Positions 24,240 to 34,880 of a stretch of DNA of 64,000 nucleotides are shown here, piece by piece (position 1 is the stretch's first letter; each line of letters opens with the position of its first letter). Location of the stretch: positions 35,445,034-35,509,033 of the forward strand of contig OX419762.1 in NCBI GenBank assembly GCA_948567375.1, read 5' to 3'. Position numbers and translations under genes: made by a program. The notes below the pieces were generated by a model. It ran no database searches. It had not been told where the DNA came from and worked only from the letters and a program-made list of their open reading frames with translations. The stretch comes from Lunularia cruciata (taxonomy: Eukaryota > Streptophyta > Marchantiopsida > Lunulariales > Lunulariaceae).

Positions 24240-26440
24240 AAGGATCAGGTTTCCAACTTTCTACTCAAGTATGAGAATGTGTTTGCTTTCTCAATGAAGA
24301 CCTAAGCAAGTGTTAGGTGATGCAATTCTCCATTGGTCCAATTGATGAGACACCAATCTATTAGAGGAGGTATTTTTTGAGCAAGAATGAGTGGGAGCAT
24401 GTGGACAAAAGGTGCAAAGAGCTCCAAGAAGCTGGTCTTATTCAGCCATCTAGTTCTGATTTTGCAACAACTATAGTCATGCCGGAAAAGAATACTCCAT
24501 TGGACTATGGACTAAAAAGAAGATGTGTGGAGATTATAGACCTTTGAATATAGTTACACCTCAAGATAAGTATCCCATGCCCATCCAAGAGGAGTTATTT
24601 GATACCATTGAAGACTTTGACATCTTTACCATTTTAGATCTATGACAAGGCTTCAACCAAATTTTACTTTGTGCAAAAGACTGCAAGAAAACAACATCCT
24701 TGGAAGCAATAAACTATGGGAGTGATTGGTGATGCCCTTTGGCTTGAAGAATGCTCCAATATTCTTTCAACAAATCATGAAGGTACTTGAAGGTGAAGAT
24801 TTCTTGAAGTGCTATATAGATGATGTTCAAGTCCATAGCAAGCATTGCTATGATGATTTTAGAGCAACACTTGACTCATCTAGAAGAGCTATTGAAGAGG
24901 TTGATGGCTATGGACCTGAAAATACATCCCAAGAAATTGTGAGTTTGTTGTTAAGTCAGTAGTTTACCTTGGGCATCACATTCTTCTTGATGGTGTTATG
25001 GTTCATTTGGTCAAAGTGGTTTCTATCTTAGAGATGCACAACCCCAAAATGTGAGCACACTAAGAAGCTTCATTGGGTTGTGTAACTACTACCGGATTTA
25101 TGTCAAGGATTTTAGTACGATTGCACATCCTCTTTATCCATTACCAAAGAAAGATGCCACTTGGACATGGGGCCAATATGCTCATCTTGCTTTCCAAGCA
25201 CTCAGGGAGAAGCTCTTGGAATACCCAATACTTAGAATACTTCATTTCAGCAAGGTCTTCATACTACATAAAAATTCGAGTGCTCTTGGTATTGGTGCAA
25301 TTCTGACTCAATGAGGAAAGCAAGGAGTTTGTCATTGCTTTTGTATCTCAAACTAACAACAAGGCAGAAAGAAATTACTCTTCCTATGAGGGGGAGTGTC
25401 TTGCTGTTATGTGGGCTATTGTAAATTTTAGACCTTACCTCTATGGCACCAAGTTCACCTTGTACACTAATCACCAACCATTGAAGTGGCTGATGACCAA
25501 CGACAAGCTTACCAGCAACCTAGCTCATTGTGCACTAACACTTCAAGAGTATGAGTTTGAGGTAATCCATAGACCTAGTAGCACCTATAAAAATTCTGAT
25601 ACTATGTCTACAAGACCTCTTCCTACCTCTGAAGATTTTTGGATCCGAGACAAGATTTTGACCAGGTGTTTGAGGTAGCCATTTTACATTCATCTAGCTA
25701 CATCGCATTATTGCATTATCACCTAGCTCAACAGACACTGGAGACATATGGGAGGATTTTGATACTCTAAAATTTCTTCAGTATGGGCAGTACCCTTCTA
25801 GTTTTGTGTCAAGCCATTGGGATTGAGTACAATAGCAGCTAAAGTACTACTCATGAAGATGTAATCACCTAGTTAGATGCTTGCCGCAAGGTTGTTCTTC
25901 CATCCAATGAGAGAGCTGGTCTCATTGCAAAGGTACACTCTAAGCTTGTGCACTTTGGTATCAAGTATAAATATAGTCTCATGACTCCTCATTATCATTG
26001 GAGAGGGATGTATGCTTAAGTGTGAGAGCTGATTGCTATATGTGAAGAATGTGAGAACTTCCTTTTCTCATAGGCAGCCCACACTTCACCCACTTCCAAT
26101 TCAAGGTTTATTCTATCATTGGTCATGTGACCTAGCTAGAGAGTTACCTCAGACATCTAGAGGTAATGTTTACATTGTGATCATGATAGAATATTTCTCC
26201 AAGTGGATAAAATTAGTTGCATTGCCCAATAAGCACTCACATAGTACTAGCCAAGGTTTTCTCAAGCAAGTTCTGAGTAGATTTGGAGCTTGTGCTGAGT
26301 GTTTCACTGACCAAGGATCAGAATTTAGAGGAGAATTTCAAGAGCTACTTGACCATGCACTTATTGACTATCAAAGGACTTCACGAGATCATCCCCAAGC
26401 TGATGGCTTTGCAGAGAAAATGGTTCAAACATAGTAGGGA
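24240..26440 (+). pseudogene. RT, RNase H and integrase of DNMT-type Ty3, copy 1
   Basis: RT: the MPFGLKNAPIFFQQIMKVLE block at 24732-24791 and the catalytic CYIDDVQVH at 24810, then RSFIGLCNYYR and PLYPLPKKDATW. RNase H: EGECLAVMWAIVNFRPYL at 25391, TNHQPLKWLM, RPSSTYKNSD. Integrase: HSKLVHFGIKYKYSL (zinc-binding His pair), CEEC region in another frame near 26041-26055, catalytic core WSCDLARELP, FTDQGSEFRGEF and DGFAEKMVQT. The RNase H and integrase resemble copy 2 (TDHQPLKWLM, LTDQGTKLLG, LVERVVQ). Numerous stops and shifts. No PHD finger was found after this integrase. Confidence 0.85.
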
Positions 26441-26674
26441 TCGCAGAAGATATGTCCCACCAACAACAAGGAGGATTGGGGTTTGGTGCTGTACTACATT
26501 GCCATGGGATATAGAATTTCCAAGCATGTATCATTATTGCATTTTACTCCTTATTTTCTATTTTTGGAAGGCATCTGGTTCCATCTTCTTCTATTTCATC
26601 TTAAATGGATTAGGTAGTGGACTTGGACTCTCCATCAACCTGGGCCAGAGTAATATCAACGAGGGCTACTCTAA

Positions 26675-26932
26675 GAATCTGATCTCGGTATGCTCTCATG
26701 TGTTATGTGCTCTCTCTAGTTTACTAGCTGCTACCTAGTTTGCTAGCATTGTGCATGATTTCAGTCGGTTGATTGTTCTGATTACCTGGTCCAATATCAG
26801 ATTAGTGAAATAATATATAGAGAGCAAGTTGAGTCAGTTTTGTAAATCAATAGTCTTGCTATTGCCTTGATTGTTGGTACCTTCCAATACTATATGTTTC
26901 TAATACTACACATCATGACAACTGTCATGTTG
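26675..26932 (+). repeat. Right-end LTR fragment (family C)
   Basis: This matches the right part of the adjacent full LTR (27300-27547), including GAATCTGATCTCGGTATG and TTGGTACCTTCCAATACT. It stands directly before that full LTR, so two LTR ends are joined in tandem, suggesting unequal recombination or a second insertion. Confidence 0.65.
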
Positions 26933-27547
26933 AGATACATAGCCCTCATTGCATGTGGTGCATATATCTCACATATGTATTGTGTCTCCTAGATTAGTGT
27001 GTGGTTTTTGCTTCCCAAATGAGTTTTATTTGGGTATGTTATGCACATTATAGCATGGTGTTCTTGTGTGGTATTCTCAAGTTCTTATAGTAAAGTCCTT
27101 TGATGGGGACACGACCTTCTATGGCAGTTTTTCTAGAATATGCATAGAGCCATGAAGCTTACCCACATTGCTTTGAGTTTGCTGTGTGACTTCTAGATGC
27201 TCATGGCCGGATATTGCAATCCTTTAGTTACCTTTAGTTCTTTCATTTCATTCAGAGCTTTGGGTTCAGTTTTATTCAGTTTGATTGAAGTACGTGAGAA
27301 TCTGATCTCAGTATGTTCTCATGTGTTATGTGGTCTTTTTTGCTCTCTCCTACTACCTAGTTTGCTAGAGTTAGCATGATTTCAATTGGCTGATTGGTCT
27401 TATGACCTGGGCCAAGATCAGATCAGTGAATGTGAATGCATATAAAGAGAGCATATTCAGCTAGTTCAATATAGCACTAGTCTTGCCATTGCCTTGACTG
27501 TTGGTACTCTCTGATACTACATGTTCTTGCTACTACACGTCACAACA
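26933..27547 (+). repeat. LTR of family C, right side of copy 1
   Basis: About 615 bp beginning TGTCATGTTGAGATAC and ending ACGTCACAACA. Its first 350 bp match 11574-11941. It follows the integrase remnant and is the likely 3' LTR of the copy 1 element. Confidence 0.65.
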
Positions 27548-28060
27548 TCTACTACATGAATCTATAAATTTACCATCTAGAAATGCTGATGACATCTTTT
27601 TTGATTTATAGCATGAAACTATTATCTACTAACAGGACTGCATGACATTTAAGTTCACATATCTAAGTCTGAAAAATTTGAGCAAAACGTCAATCACGTT
27701 AATATGGAATTTCCGCTAACTAGCACGTGTTCCACTCCCCAGAAATCTATCTAAATCATGCCATTGACGGACGTCTTCACTTCGCAATCCATTCAGACAG
27801 TAAAAGATATTACTGAAAACAAGATACAGATAAAATATTAATTGGATGGAAGACTTGGAAAAAGGAACATGACTCAAGTCTGCGTAAAGAATAGGAAAGG
27901 GAAGTGAAGTGTGTGAAAGGCAATCAACTCTACTTCCTCATTTTTCTATCATTTTGCAGAATATTTTGCATCAATCTCAAAACTTTATGAGGAAAATGAG
28001 CCTTTGTAGAAGATTGAATATAATGAGCTCTTTAGATCATTATTGAGCTTGAAAGAGATC

Positions 28061-28200
28061 ATTATTCGCGAGCTCAACAATTCTCACACATGATATATGA
28101 AATATTGAAATTGCATTTCAGATGATAGAATACGTATTATTCGCGAGTTCAACAATTCACACACATGATGCATGAAATGTTGAAATTGCATTTCAGATGG
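28061..28200. repeat. 75-bp tandem duplication
   Basis: Units 28061-28135 and 28136-28200 both start ATTATTCGCGAG and contain TTGAAATTGCATTTCAGATG, with a few differences. Confidence 0.9.
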
Positions 28201-28615
28201 TAAGGGCATGTGATAGTTGAGGTTAGTAAAGCTAAAACCGAATATTATAGAAACAAGAGTTTGCACAGAGTTTCGAGGGCTCCTAGTTAGTGTTAGAACA
28301 CCCCGTGCATATCTATATCTATATACATCCTCCCTTTCAGTGAGAAAAGCACAGTCAAGGGAGCTTGAGTAGCAAGGAGAGGAGAGCAGCAATAGAGATA
28401 TAATGCCAAGCAGCACGACTAAGGGTTCTATTAATTTAAAATCTTCAGACTAACACGTGGGTAATCCATTCTCATCTTATGTGACTAGATCTGCACTAAG
28501 AAAAAGTACACAAAAATGCTTTGCTTATCTTTTAGAACTCCTTGTATTTTGGTAATTGATGTGCAGATCTACGTCGGTTTCAACCGTTTCACTAGTTTCA
28601 TCAATTAGCTCCGTT

Positions 28616-28680
28616 CCTTGTACGGGATTGATGGGTCTTCCCATCCTTCTTGTTATCACCTGCGGTTGCCTTCTTTTTCT
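28616..28680 (+). repeat. 60-bp dispersed repeat, copy 2
   Basis: CCTTGTACGGGATTGATGGG to a TGCGGTTGCCTTC block, matching 1052-1110 and 37052-37110. Confidence 0.6.
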
Positions 28681-30046
28681 GTTTCATCACAATTTTCAAT
28701 ATTGAACATCTAGAATAATCTGATTTGCAAGTTTTCGGGAGCTCTTCCGCCATGAAGATCCTAAGAAATACATATGAATGGACCATATAGACGTTACATC
28801 AGGATAACGCTAATAACGTGAAGATTGATTCGATTCAACTCATTGCTTGACACTCTCAATTGGGTATAAGTCTTCCATATAAGTACTACAAATCTTTTGA
28901 TATTGTGTGTATTGTCGGCTATGATAAACACCCATGATAAACATCCAACACAAAGGAATACTCTACAGTTCTACGATTTCTATTTCTATCTCTATTTACG
29001 ATCTCGGAATAAAGTAGAAAGGAATGTTTTTAATTTGCTCTTTCACACTCACTCTTCTTTCCAGTTTGTAAGTCTATGAGAGATCAATACAACCAAACAT
29101 TCGAATCCTGCTTATCGTAGAAATTCATATAATCCAGTGCCCATTCTGCATAGACCTTAGGTACCTGCAAGACTCTCTAACTTGGCTAGAGCTCCAGGAA
29201 CCCTCCGAATCCCCCTGCTCCAATTGATATCCCTGGATATGGAAAACAATGCGGCTGCACTGTAGACTCGAAGGTTAGCCCCCTCATGACCAGTTGCATC
29301 CAAAAGCGGAACCAACCCGTCCACAACTCCTGTCCAGGTAATTTTCATTCTAAACATGATTCTCCAGGGATCCTTCGAGAATAGGCCCCACTCCTGAAGA
29401 CCGGATAACCAAGCTAGTGAATATGCTCTAACCTCTTTTGGTTTCTGATTTTCCCTGCTATTCATGTAGCAAGGAGCTGGAATGTTCCATCTCTCTAGAA
29501 TTGCTCCATTTCTCCTGTATTTCTCAGTAACGACATAGGTAGGCAAATGTCCATGCTGTCCGGTGTTGCAGTTGACTCTACTCAGAGTCTTCTAAAAGGT
29601 TTATTAGCAATGGCCAGACGTCTGGATTTCGTGCAAGTCTCGCGGAATCCCTCGATTCGAGACAATTTCCATAATGTTATGATTGCCCACGTTTGCATTT
29701 GACTGCTACTTTCTTTGCCCAAACAGTCAGCAACTGCTGTCAATTGGAATTGGGTCCTTAAGCTTCTTATGGTATCCCTCAAGGAGTTGCTCCGCTCTCA
29801 TGATATGACAAAGACAAGCCAACGTAACTAGAGCGCTCATCCTGTCCTCTTGACCTGTAGTAGCAACAAGTTCCAACAGGCGTGCTAAAACTTCTGGCAA
29901 ATTTTGGATCTTCATCGGTAATTTCGAAGATACACCATGATGTGGAATAGTTCCAAGCCGTACAACAATCGGTATATGTCAGATGGCCGATGCCATTCTC
30001 GAAAAGAAGTTGAAATTGCATCTCCGTCTAGCTCAGCTCATAGACA

Positions 30047-30086
30047 TATCTCACGATAACCTGCAGTTATCGTGAGATAACTGCAG
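30047..30086. repeat. Two overlapping perfect inverted repeats
   Basis: TATCTCACGATAAC (30047-30060) and its reverse complement (30066-30079) are separated by CTGCA. Overlapping it, CTGCAGTTATC (30061-30071) and its reverse complement (30076-30086) are separated by GTGA. They lie between ARM-coding segments of the NLR gene, in a probable intron. Confidence 0.95.
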
Positions 30087-31762
30087 ACACATAGGAAAAG
30101 AACTGCTTCAGTCAAACATCTCATGTTTCTAATCAAGTACAGTAGATCTAGTTGCATGATGTTGTTTTCCAACATGGCAATACTACTGCGTTCAATATAT
30201 ATCAACGAAAAGGAGCACCTACTTTAGGGCATCCACTGCGGATTTCCCTTCCATGTCGCGAATGAGAGCTATGAAGGGACTCACGACCTGCCTTAAATCC
30301 CTTTGAAGATTATAAGTCGGCTCTGTAGAAGTGGAGTGTGCAAAGAATTCCTGCACCTTTATCCGAGCTATACCCTTCAGAGTAGTGGCTGCGAAGGTTT
30401 TTGACTTTGAGTTCCGTAGATCCAGAGTGGAAACTCTACGTAGAAAGCGTCTTGCTTTCTCTGAAGTTGGGCTTACTCCTTGCAATTCTCTTTCGCTGCT
30501 TTCGATCAAGGTCTGTAGTTCATGGCCTATTTCAGCTGCTGCCAGTTGAGCAACTTTACCATATCCGAACGTTGCGCATAGAGCAATGCTTAACATCCGA
30601 TTATCTTGCCCTGCATCCTGTCTAAGCAAAGCTTCACAGTACGAATCGACTGTATATTCACAAGCGAGTCGAAAGTAGCGTTGCCTGTGACTATGAATGG
30701 CCCACTCAACCTGGACTTCATTGCTTGGTGTAGATTCATTGTCCGATGAAGCCCACATTTTCTTTTCCGACGAAGATAATTGCTGCAACTCTGGAGAGAT
30801 TCTGCTGCTATCGGCGAGGGAACATTTCAACAGAGATAACTTTTCCAGATGGCTTCTACCATCACGGAAACTCCTTCCGGGCCAGCTGAGTGTTTCTCGA
30901 TAGAAATTGTGCAGCAAATTAACACATCCCTCCTGTATCTTATCCTCGTCAAACATGCTCAACAAAGCTGCCAAATTGCGTGCATCCTCAGAAAGGGAGT
31001 TGAAAATGTTGCTCATGATGAGTCCGAGATTCGGTATATCAGGGCTAAGTATGAAGTCATGACCAATCTCGAGCTTCTCAGGGTTTAAGAAGGTTTGGAG
31101 AGCATCGTTCAACGCCGACAGTTCATCAACTAGCGTTGGTCTGTGCTCTGTTCCCCTGACTCTTAGCCTCACAGATAAGGCCATGGTCGATAGAGCAAGC
31201 GGATTGCCGTGAGTTTCATCAACAATTTTCTCAGCAACACCCTGAAAGAAAGATATTCCTGTCATGTCACGATCACAAAATCGAGGACAAGAGAATGTTT
31301 TAAATGAGCACCTGTGCACTTACGTTTCATAAGACTGAACTTCGCTTGCCAATCTTGAGACTTAGAATCGACATTCTTCTTTCAGCGGGAGCTTCATCCA
31401 TGAAAATTAACACGAAAGATGACGAGTATGTTCAACTTTTCAGCAAACACTCATCAATCATACCTGTAGATGGTCCGGAATTGGACTACCAAAGCGGCCG
31501 CTCTTCTCCAGTATCTTGGCCGTCTCCACTAAATCCTTTAGTCTGATGTATCTCGCAAGGATACGCTGTGCCGACTCACGTGGTATGGCTTCCATAGAAA
31601 TCTTTCGTCCTCCCGACCAGTTGTCCGAATAATTAGATGTGACAAGATACCTCACACTTTAAAAATATTTCGAAGGTCGATCACCGGCAATGAGTTTTCC
31701 AAAAAATCATCTTCCCAGCAAACATCATCCAAGACAAGCAAGATTGACTGGTTTACTAGGAG

Positions 31763-31822
31763 TTCTCTCAAATGTTTCCGAAGTGGTTCCAGAAGGAACC
31801 ATTTCGGAAACATTTGAGAGAA
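31763..31822. repeat. 28-bp inverted repeat inside NB-ARC coding sequence
   Basis: Left arm 31763-31790 and right arm 31795-31822 are reverse complements with one mismatch, around a 4-base loop. Both arms contain CTCAAATGTTTCCGAA or its complement. The repeat sits between the P-loop and Walker B coding parts and encodes a helix-like PKWFLLEPLRKHLREL stretch on the minus strand. Confidence 0.95.
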
Positions 31823-32718
31823 TACTGGTGCTTGTCCCGGTTCATTCAAAGCAGGATTTAATCACTCTCGCTCTATAAGGGAAGGATTTGGGCTCGGGAT
31901 CCAGTTTCCTGACATTGGATGGATTGTGCATTTCGAGCCTACTCGCACCAGCTTCTGGTGCAGCTCCTCCCAATTCTTGCAGTAGTTCTAGCTCTTTGTC
32001 CAGAACGTATCTATCAACCTCTGTAGGACCTAGGGGTCCACACTGCAGAAAAATAATTCTTTCTGGGACCCATGAATTTGAAGCTGCATCATACGCATCA
32101 TAATATTTCCATGCAATATTCTTTGCAACACTTGTCGTCCCTATTCCAGGTGAGCCCTGAAGTACAACGATGGAATTATCACTGGCCTCTAGTGCTTTCT
32201 CAACGGAATCTTCAATTGCTCCCAGAGGAACGTAATTCTTGTTACGAGGAAAAGAGGGCGGCTTGGGAACTCGGCTTTTGACACCGACCTTTACCTGCAA
32301 AACACACACTTACATAAGAATACCAAGTTACATCACCACGCGACGGAAAAGGGATAAAAATCTGTCATTCTTTGCTCTACTAGTTCTGATAGTTTCATAA
32401 ATCGCTGCCACTTTAGCTGCTCTTGTTGGTGATCTCCCAATTACTTCGCCCAACGGTTGTAAAACTACTTACTGAACTCTAGATATCTTTGAGATAAGTA
32501 GCTAACAAGAGGAACTCCACGAAGGGAAACCTGTCGGAGGATAGAGAAAGGATTTCACCATTTTGAGCTTAGGATCTGCGCGGGCTGTGGATTGCGAAGA
32601 AGGTGAAGTTCTACCATAGTGGGCCTCCATCGACCAAGAATCCATTTGAAGGTCTGCGAGATGGACGAGAAAAATTCCTCTGGTTGTAGTTCGGGCATGA
32701 ATAAGTTTGTCTTTTAAT

Positions 32719-33960
32719 CTCGAAAAAAATCGTCGAAATTGTTACGTAGGTGGCCAGTAGTTCCTAGTTTAGTGTCCGGGAAAGGAGAGTGACAGATTAG
32801 ATGCATCCAACACAAGCTTGCTCATCTAAATTCCGATTGCTAGTTGATACACGCATGATCAGGAAGGTACAGATTCCTTGATGAACAGAGAAATTGAACT
32901 TGAACTGCAAACAGAAATATCATTCATTGTTACTACGCTTGAATGACGAATAGGATAGAGGCCTATTGGACGGCTATGAAAACAGACGTTCGAGAGAAAG
33001 AGAGTAATTAGACGAATGTCCAAAAGGTTGTACACAAATTAACCAGCTATCAGACGGAAGCTAGCCAGTGTAGGACTGCGTAGCGGTGAGAGACGGGCAG
33101 AACACGAGAAGTAGAATACCCGATGAAGGGTTTATGCGAGATTTGGCAGATTAAAAGATCTCCATACGCCTGGTTCACGTGCACTGCTAGATTTCCTACT
33201 TGCCAATCTCCGACATCTGAGGAACGAAGTCGAGAACTCTCTTGAGTTATCCATGCTACAACTTGTGGAAGTTTGTTAATTTAGAGCATCACCTCTTGAC
33301 AGTTCAAAGTTCCCGGTGGAGTAGCGTGGTTCCACGAAACAATCATTGCTTGACCAGGAATTGTTACAGTGCGCAAAGCTACAAAGAATGAATGTCACTG
33401 AAGTTTTCGCATAGCGGAAGCTACGGAACTTCCATTTAACTCCATAAATTCACTGACTGGATGGAGAAATTTGATCGAGTCATACTGCAATTTTGAAGAT
33501 CATCACATATCTAACACCCACAATGCATTCTCAAAGAGGTTCAGCTCGCAAAAACTTCAAGGCTCATGCCACTCTAAGACACGTTCGATCAATTCCACCA
33601 TAACGCGTACAAGATCGATCGATGATCTTCGTAATAGTCAATGTCAGTACGGTGATGTGAGATGCACTCAGCAAATCCGCGTGCGAGTCAACGGGTTCGT
33701 AAGATGTCAACATTATCCGACTTAGCACCTAGTGGTCTCTCTCGTCCCGTCTCCCTCCCAACTTTCCACAGACTTTGGACTTCAATGCGCACAATTGGGG
33801 TTCTTTCCCCGTGCTATCCCTGTTTTCTCCTTTTACGCATCGTACTGCAATCCAGGGTAGGGATTATTCTTATCCTGTTTCTTTATTTCCTCTTCCACCT
33901 TCCATGGCTTCTTCCATTCAACTTAGTGAAACTGGCTTTCATCAGTCACTTTCAACAATT
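32719..33960. other. Region upstream of the NLR, nothing firm
   Basis: 5' exons of the NLR may lie here, but I could not identify an N-terminal domain (TIR, coiled coil, kinase or hydrolase). Short open frames at 33471-33725 and 33662-34039 (+) have no recognised content. Confidence 0.35.
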
Positions 33961-34880
33961 TGTGTATGCAGAGCTGAATGCGATTGTGAAGATATTTAAT
34001 GTTAGATCGAGTAAGATCTATCGGAACATTTGTCTGTGATGCCCACTCTTTGTCTGGGGAACCCACTCTTTATCAGGTGGTTTTGAAAATGAAACCAGAA
34101 TTCTTTAGTTTTGCAGAAATTCGAGTGGCACTGTCTGCAGTAGGAATCCAGAGTTCACCAGAAAACTCGGTACACTGCTCGAAAATTGGGAAGAACTAAC
34201 GGAGGCGAAGTGCAGGTATCTTGGTCGTCTTTTAGAGTTTTTCACTTGACGCATTGTGCTTTCCTGTCAAGAAATTAACAAGAATCTGAGCCTTTCCGAG
34301 AGTGTACAATTTGCCCTAAAGCGTAAAGAGTACAACTTACTTAGTCGTTTCTTCTCCTCTAGTCTAAGGCTTGGACGGTCGAATGGCTACGCTTTTCACT
34401 GATTTTCATCTCAGAACAGTCTGTTTTGTGGACTTTAAATTCATGTTTCTTCTTGGTTCTAACTCAGCCCGTTGCCAATCAATGTCAAGGATCACCTGTA
34501 ACCAAATGTATGAGACAACTGGAACTCACTTTCCTGTAACCTTACAAGCTTCACTCCTATTGCAGTAGCGAAAACCCTCAAACGTTCTTCACCCATTATC
34601 ACATGGAATTTGAGCAATCATCCCTTGGGTTAAATTCACCACATATCCTAGTTGTAAATAAAATAAGTGTTCGCAGACAAAGGTGTCCAGCGACCGCTCT
34701 GAATATTTTGGGTTGTCATGTCTATTCGGACGTCGTGCTTACGCTTAACAGACGTGAAGCGAGGCAATTACAGCGTGTTGGACGAGACATGTCAGCATGT
34801 ACACGCTACACTTTGTCGAGGGTATCTAGTGAAATCTGTTGAAACTGTTGATTCCATGCCAATCTCCTCCGTCTAAAGTC
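33961..34880 (+). other. Exon-like fragments of an unidentified gene
   Basis: Two segments look like exons. One at about 34141-34214 (after ctgcag, before GTATCT) reads NPEFTRKLGTLLENWEELTE. Another after cttaacag at about 34751-34876 reads VKRGNYSVLDETCQHVHATL and stops at TAA. A possible first exon starts MASSIQLSETGFHQSL at 33907. I could not join them into one frame and do not recognise a family. They may be a decayed or multi-exon gene. Confidence 0.25.

Larger units (their letters stand above)
11574..27547 (+). mobile_element. DNMT-bearing Ty3/gypsy retroelement, copy 1 (nested, decayed)
   Basis: Domains of one element can be followed across two younger insertions: LTR remnant, gag with two zinc knuckles, protease, DNMT motif I | chromovirus | DNMT motifs IV-VIII | solo LTR | DNMT motif X, RT, RNase H, integrase, LTR. 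Removing the two insertions with their duplications restores continuity of the domain order. Ty3 elements do not normally encode a methyltransferase. Such elements have been reported from charophyte algae and dinoflagellates, so this may be related or an independent case. Confidence 0.75.
27548..29156. other. Intergenic with short repeats
   Basis: No gene is seen. A 75-bp tandem duplication occupies 28061-28200 (ATTATTCGCGAG... twice), accounting for most of a 110-codon minus-strand frame there. A copy of the dispersed 60-bp repeat is at 28616-28680. Confidence 0.5.
29157..32718 (-). pseudogene. NB-ARC NLR-type immune receptor with armadillo-like C-terminus, frame-broken
   Basis: NLRs are intracellular ATP-driven immune switches. 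Read on the minus strand: a tentative exon 32718-32559 (FLVHLADLQMDSWSMEAHYG), then 32294 downward with the P-loop GSPGIGTTS, where the invariant Lys is Thr. Walker B SILLVLDDVCWED lies near 31720 and RYLVTSNYSDNW (RNBS-B-like) near 31650. Exon 31241-30223 has GNPLAL (GLPL-like), a winged-helix-like SLSEDARNLAALLSMF, and WAIHSHRQRYFR in the MHD position, then helical repeats. ARM-like helices follow at about 29915-29157 (EVLARLLELVATTG, QTWAIITLWKL, VVDGLVPLLDATG, VYSAAALFSISRD). The joins 32559/32294 and 31464/31241 are in phase. Frame breaks appear near 31850, 31655, 29965, 29735 and 29580; some could be unrecognised introns. The 340-codon central exon is clean, so decay is recent or errors exist. 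Confidence 0.75.

Noticed and set aside
30219-31319. NLR exon starting at the ATG near 31319
   Set aside because: A polypyrimidine tract and acceptor at 31242-31243 join in phase with the upstream exon. The codons before it are intronic.
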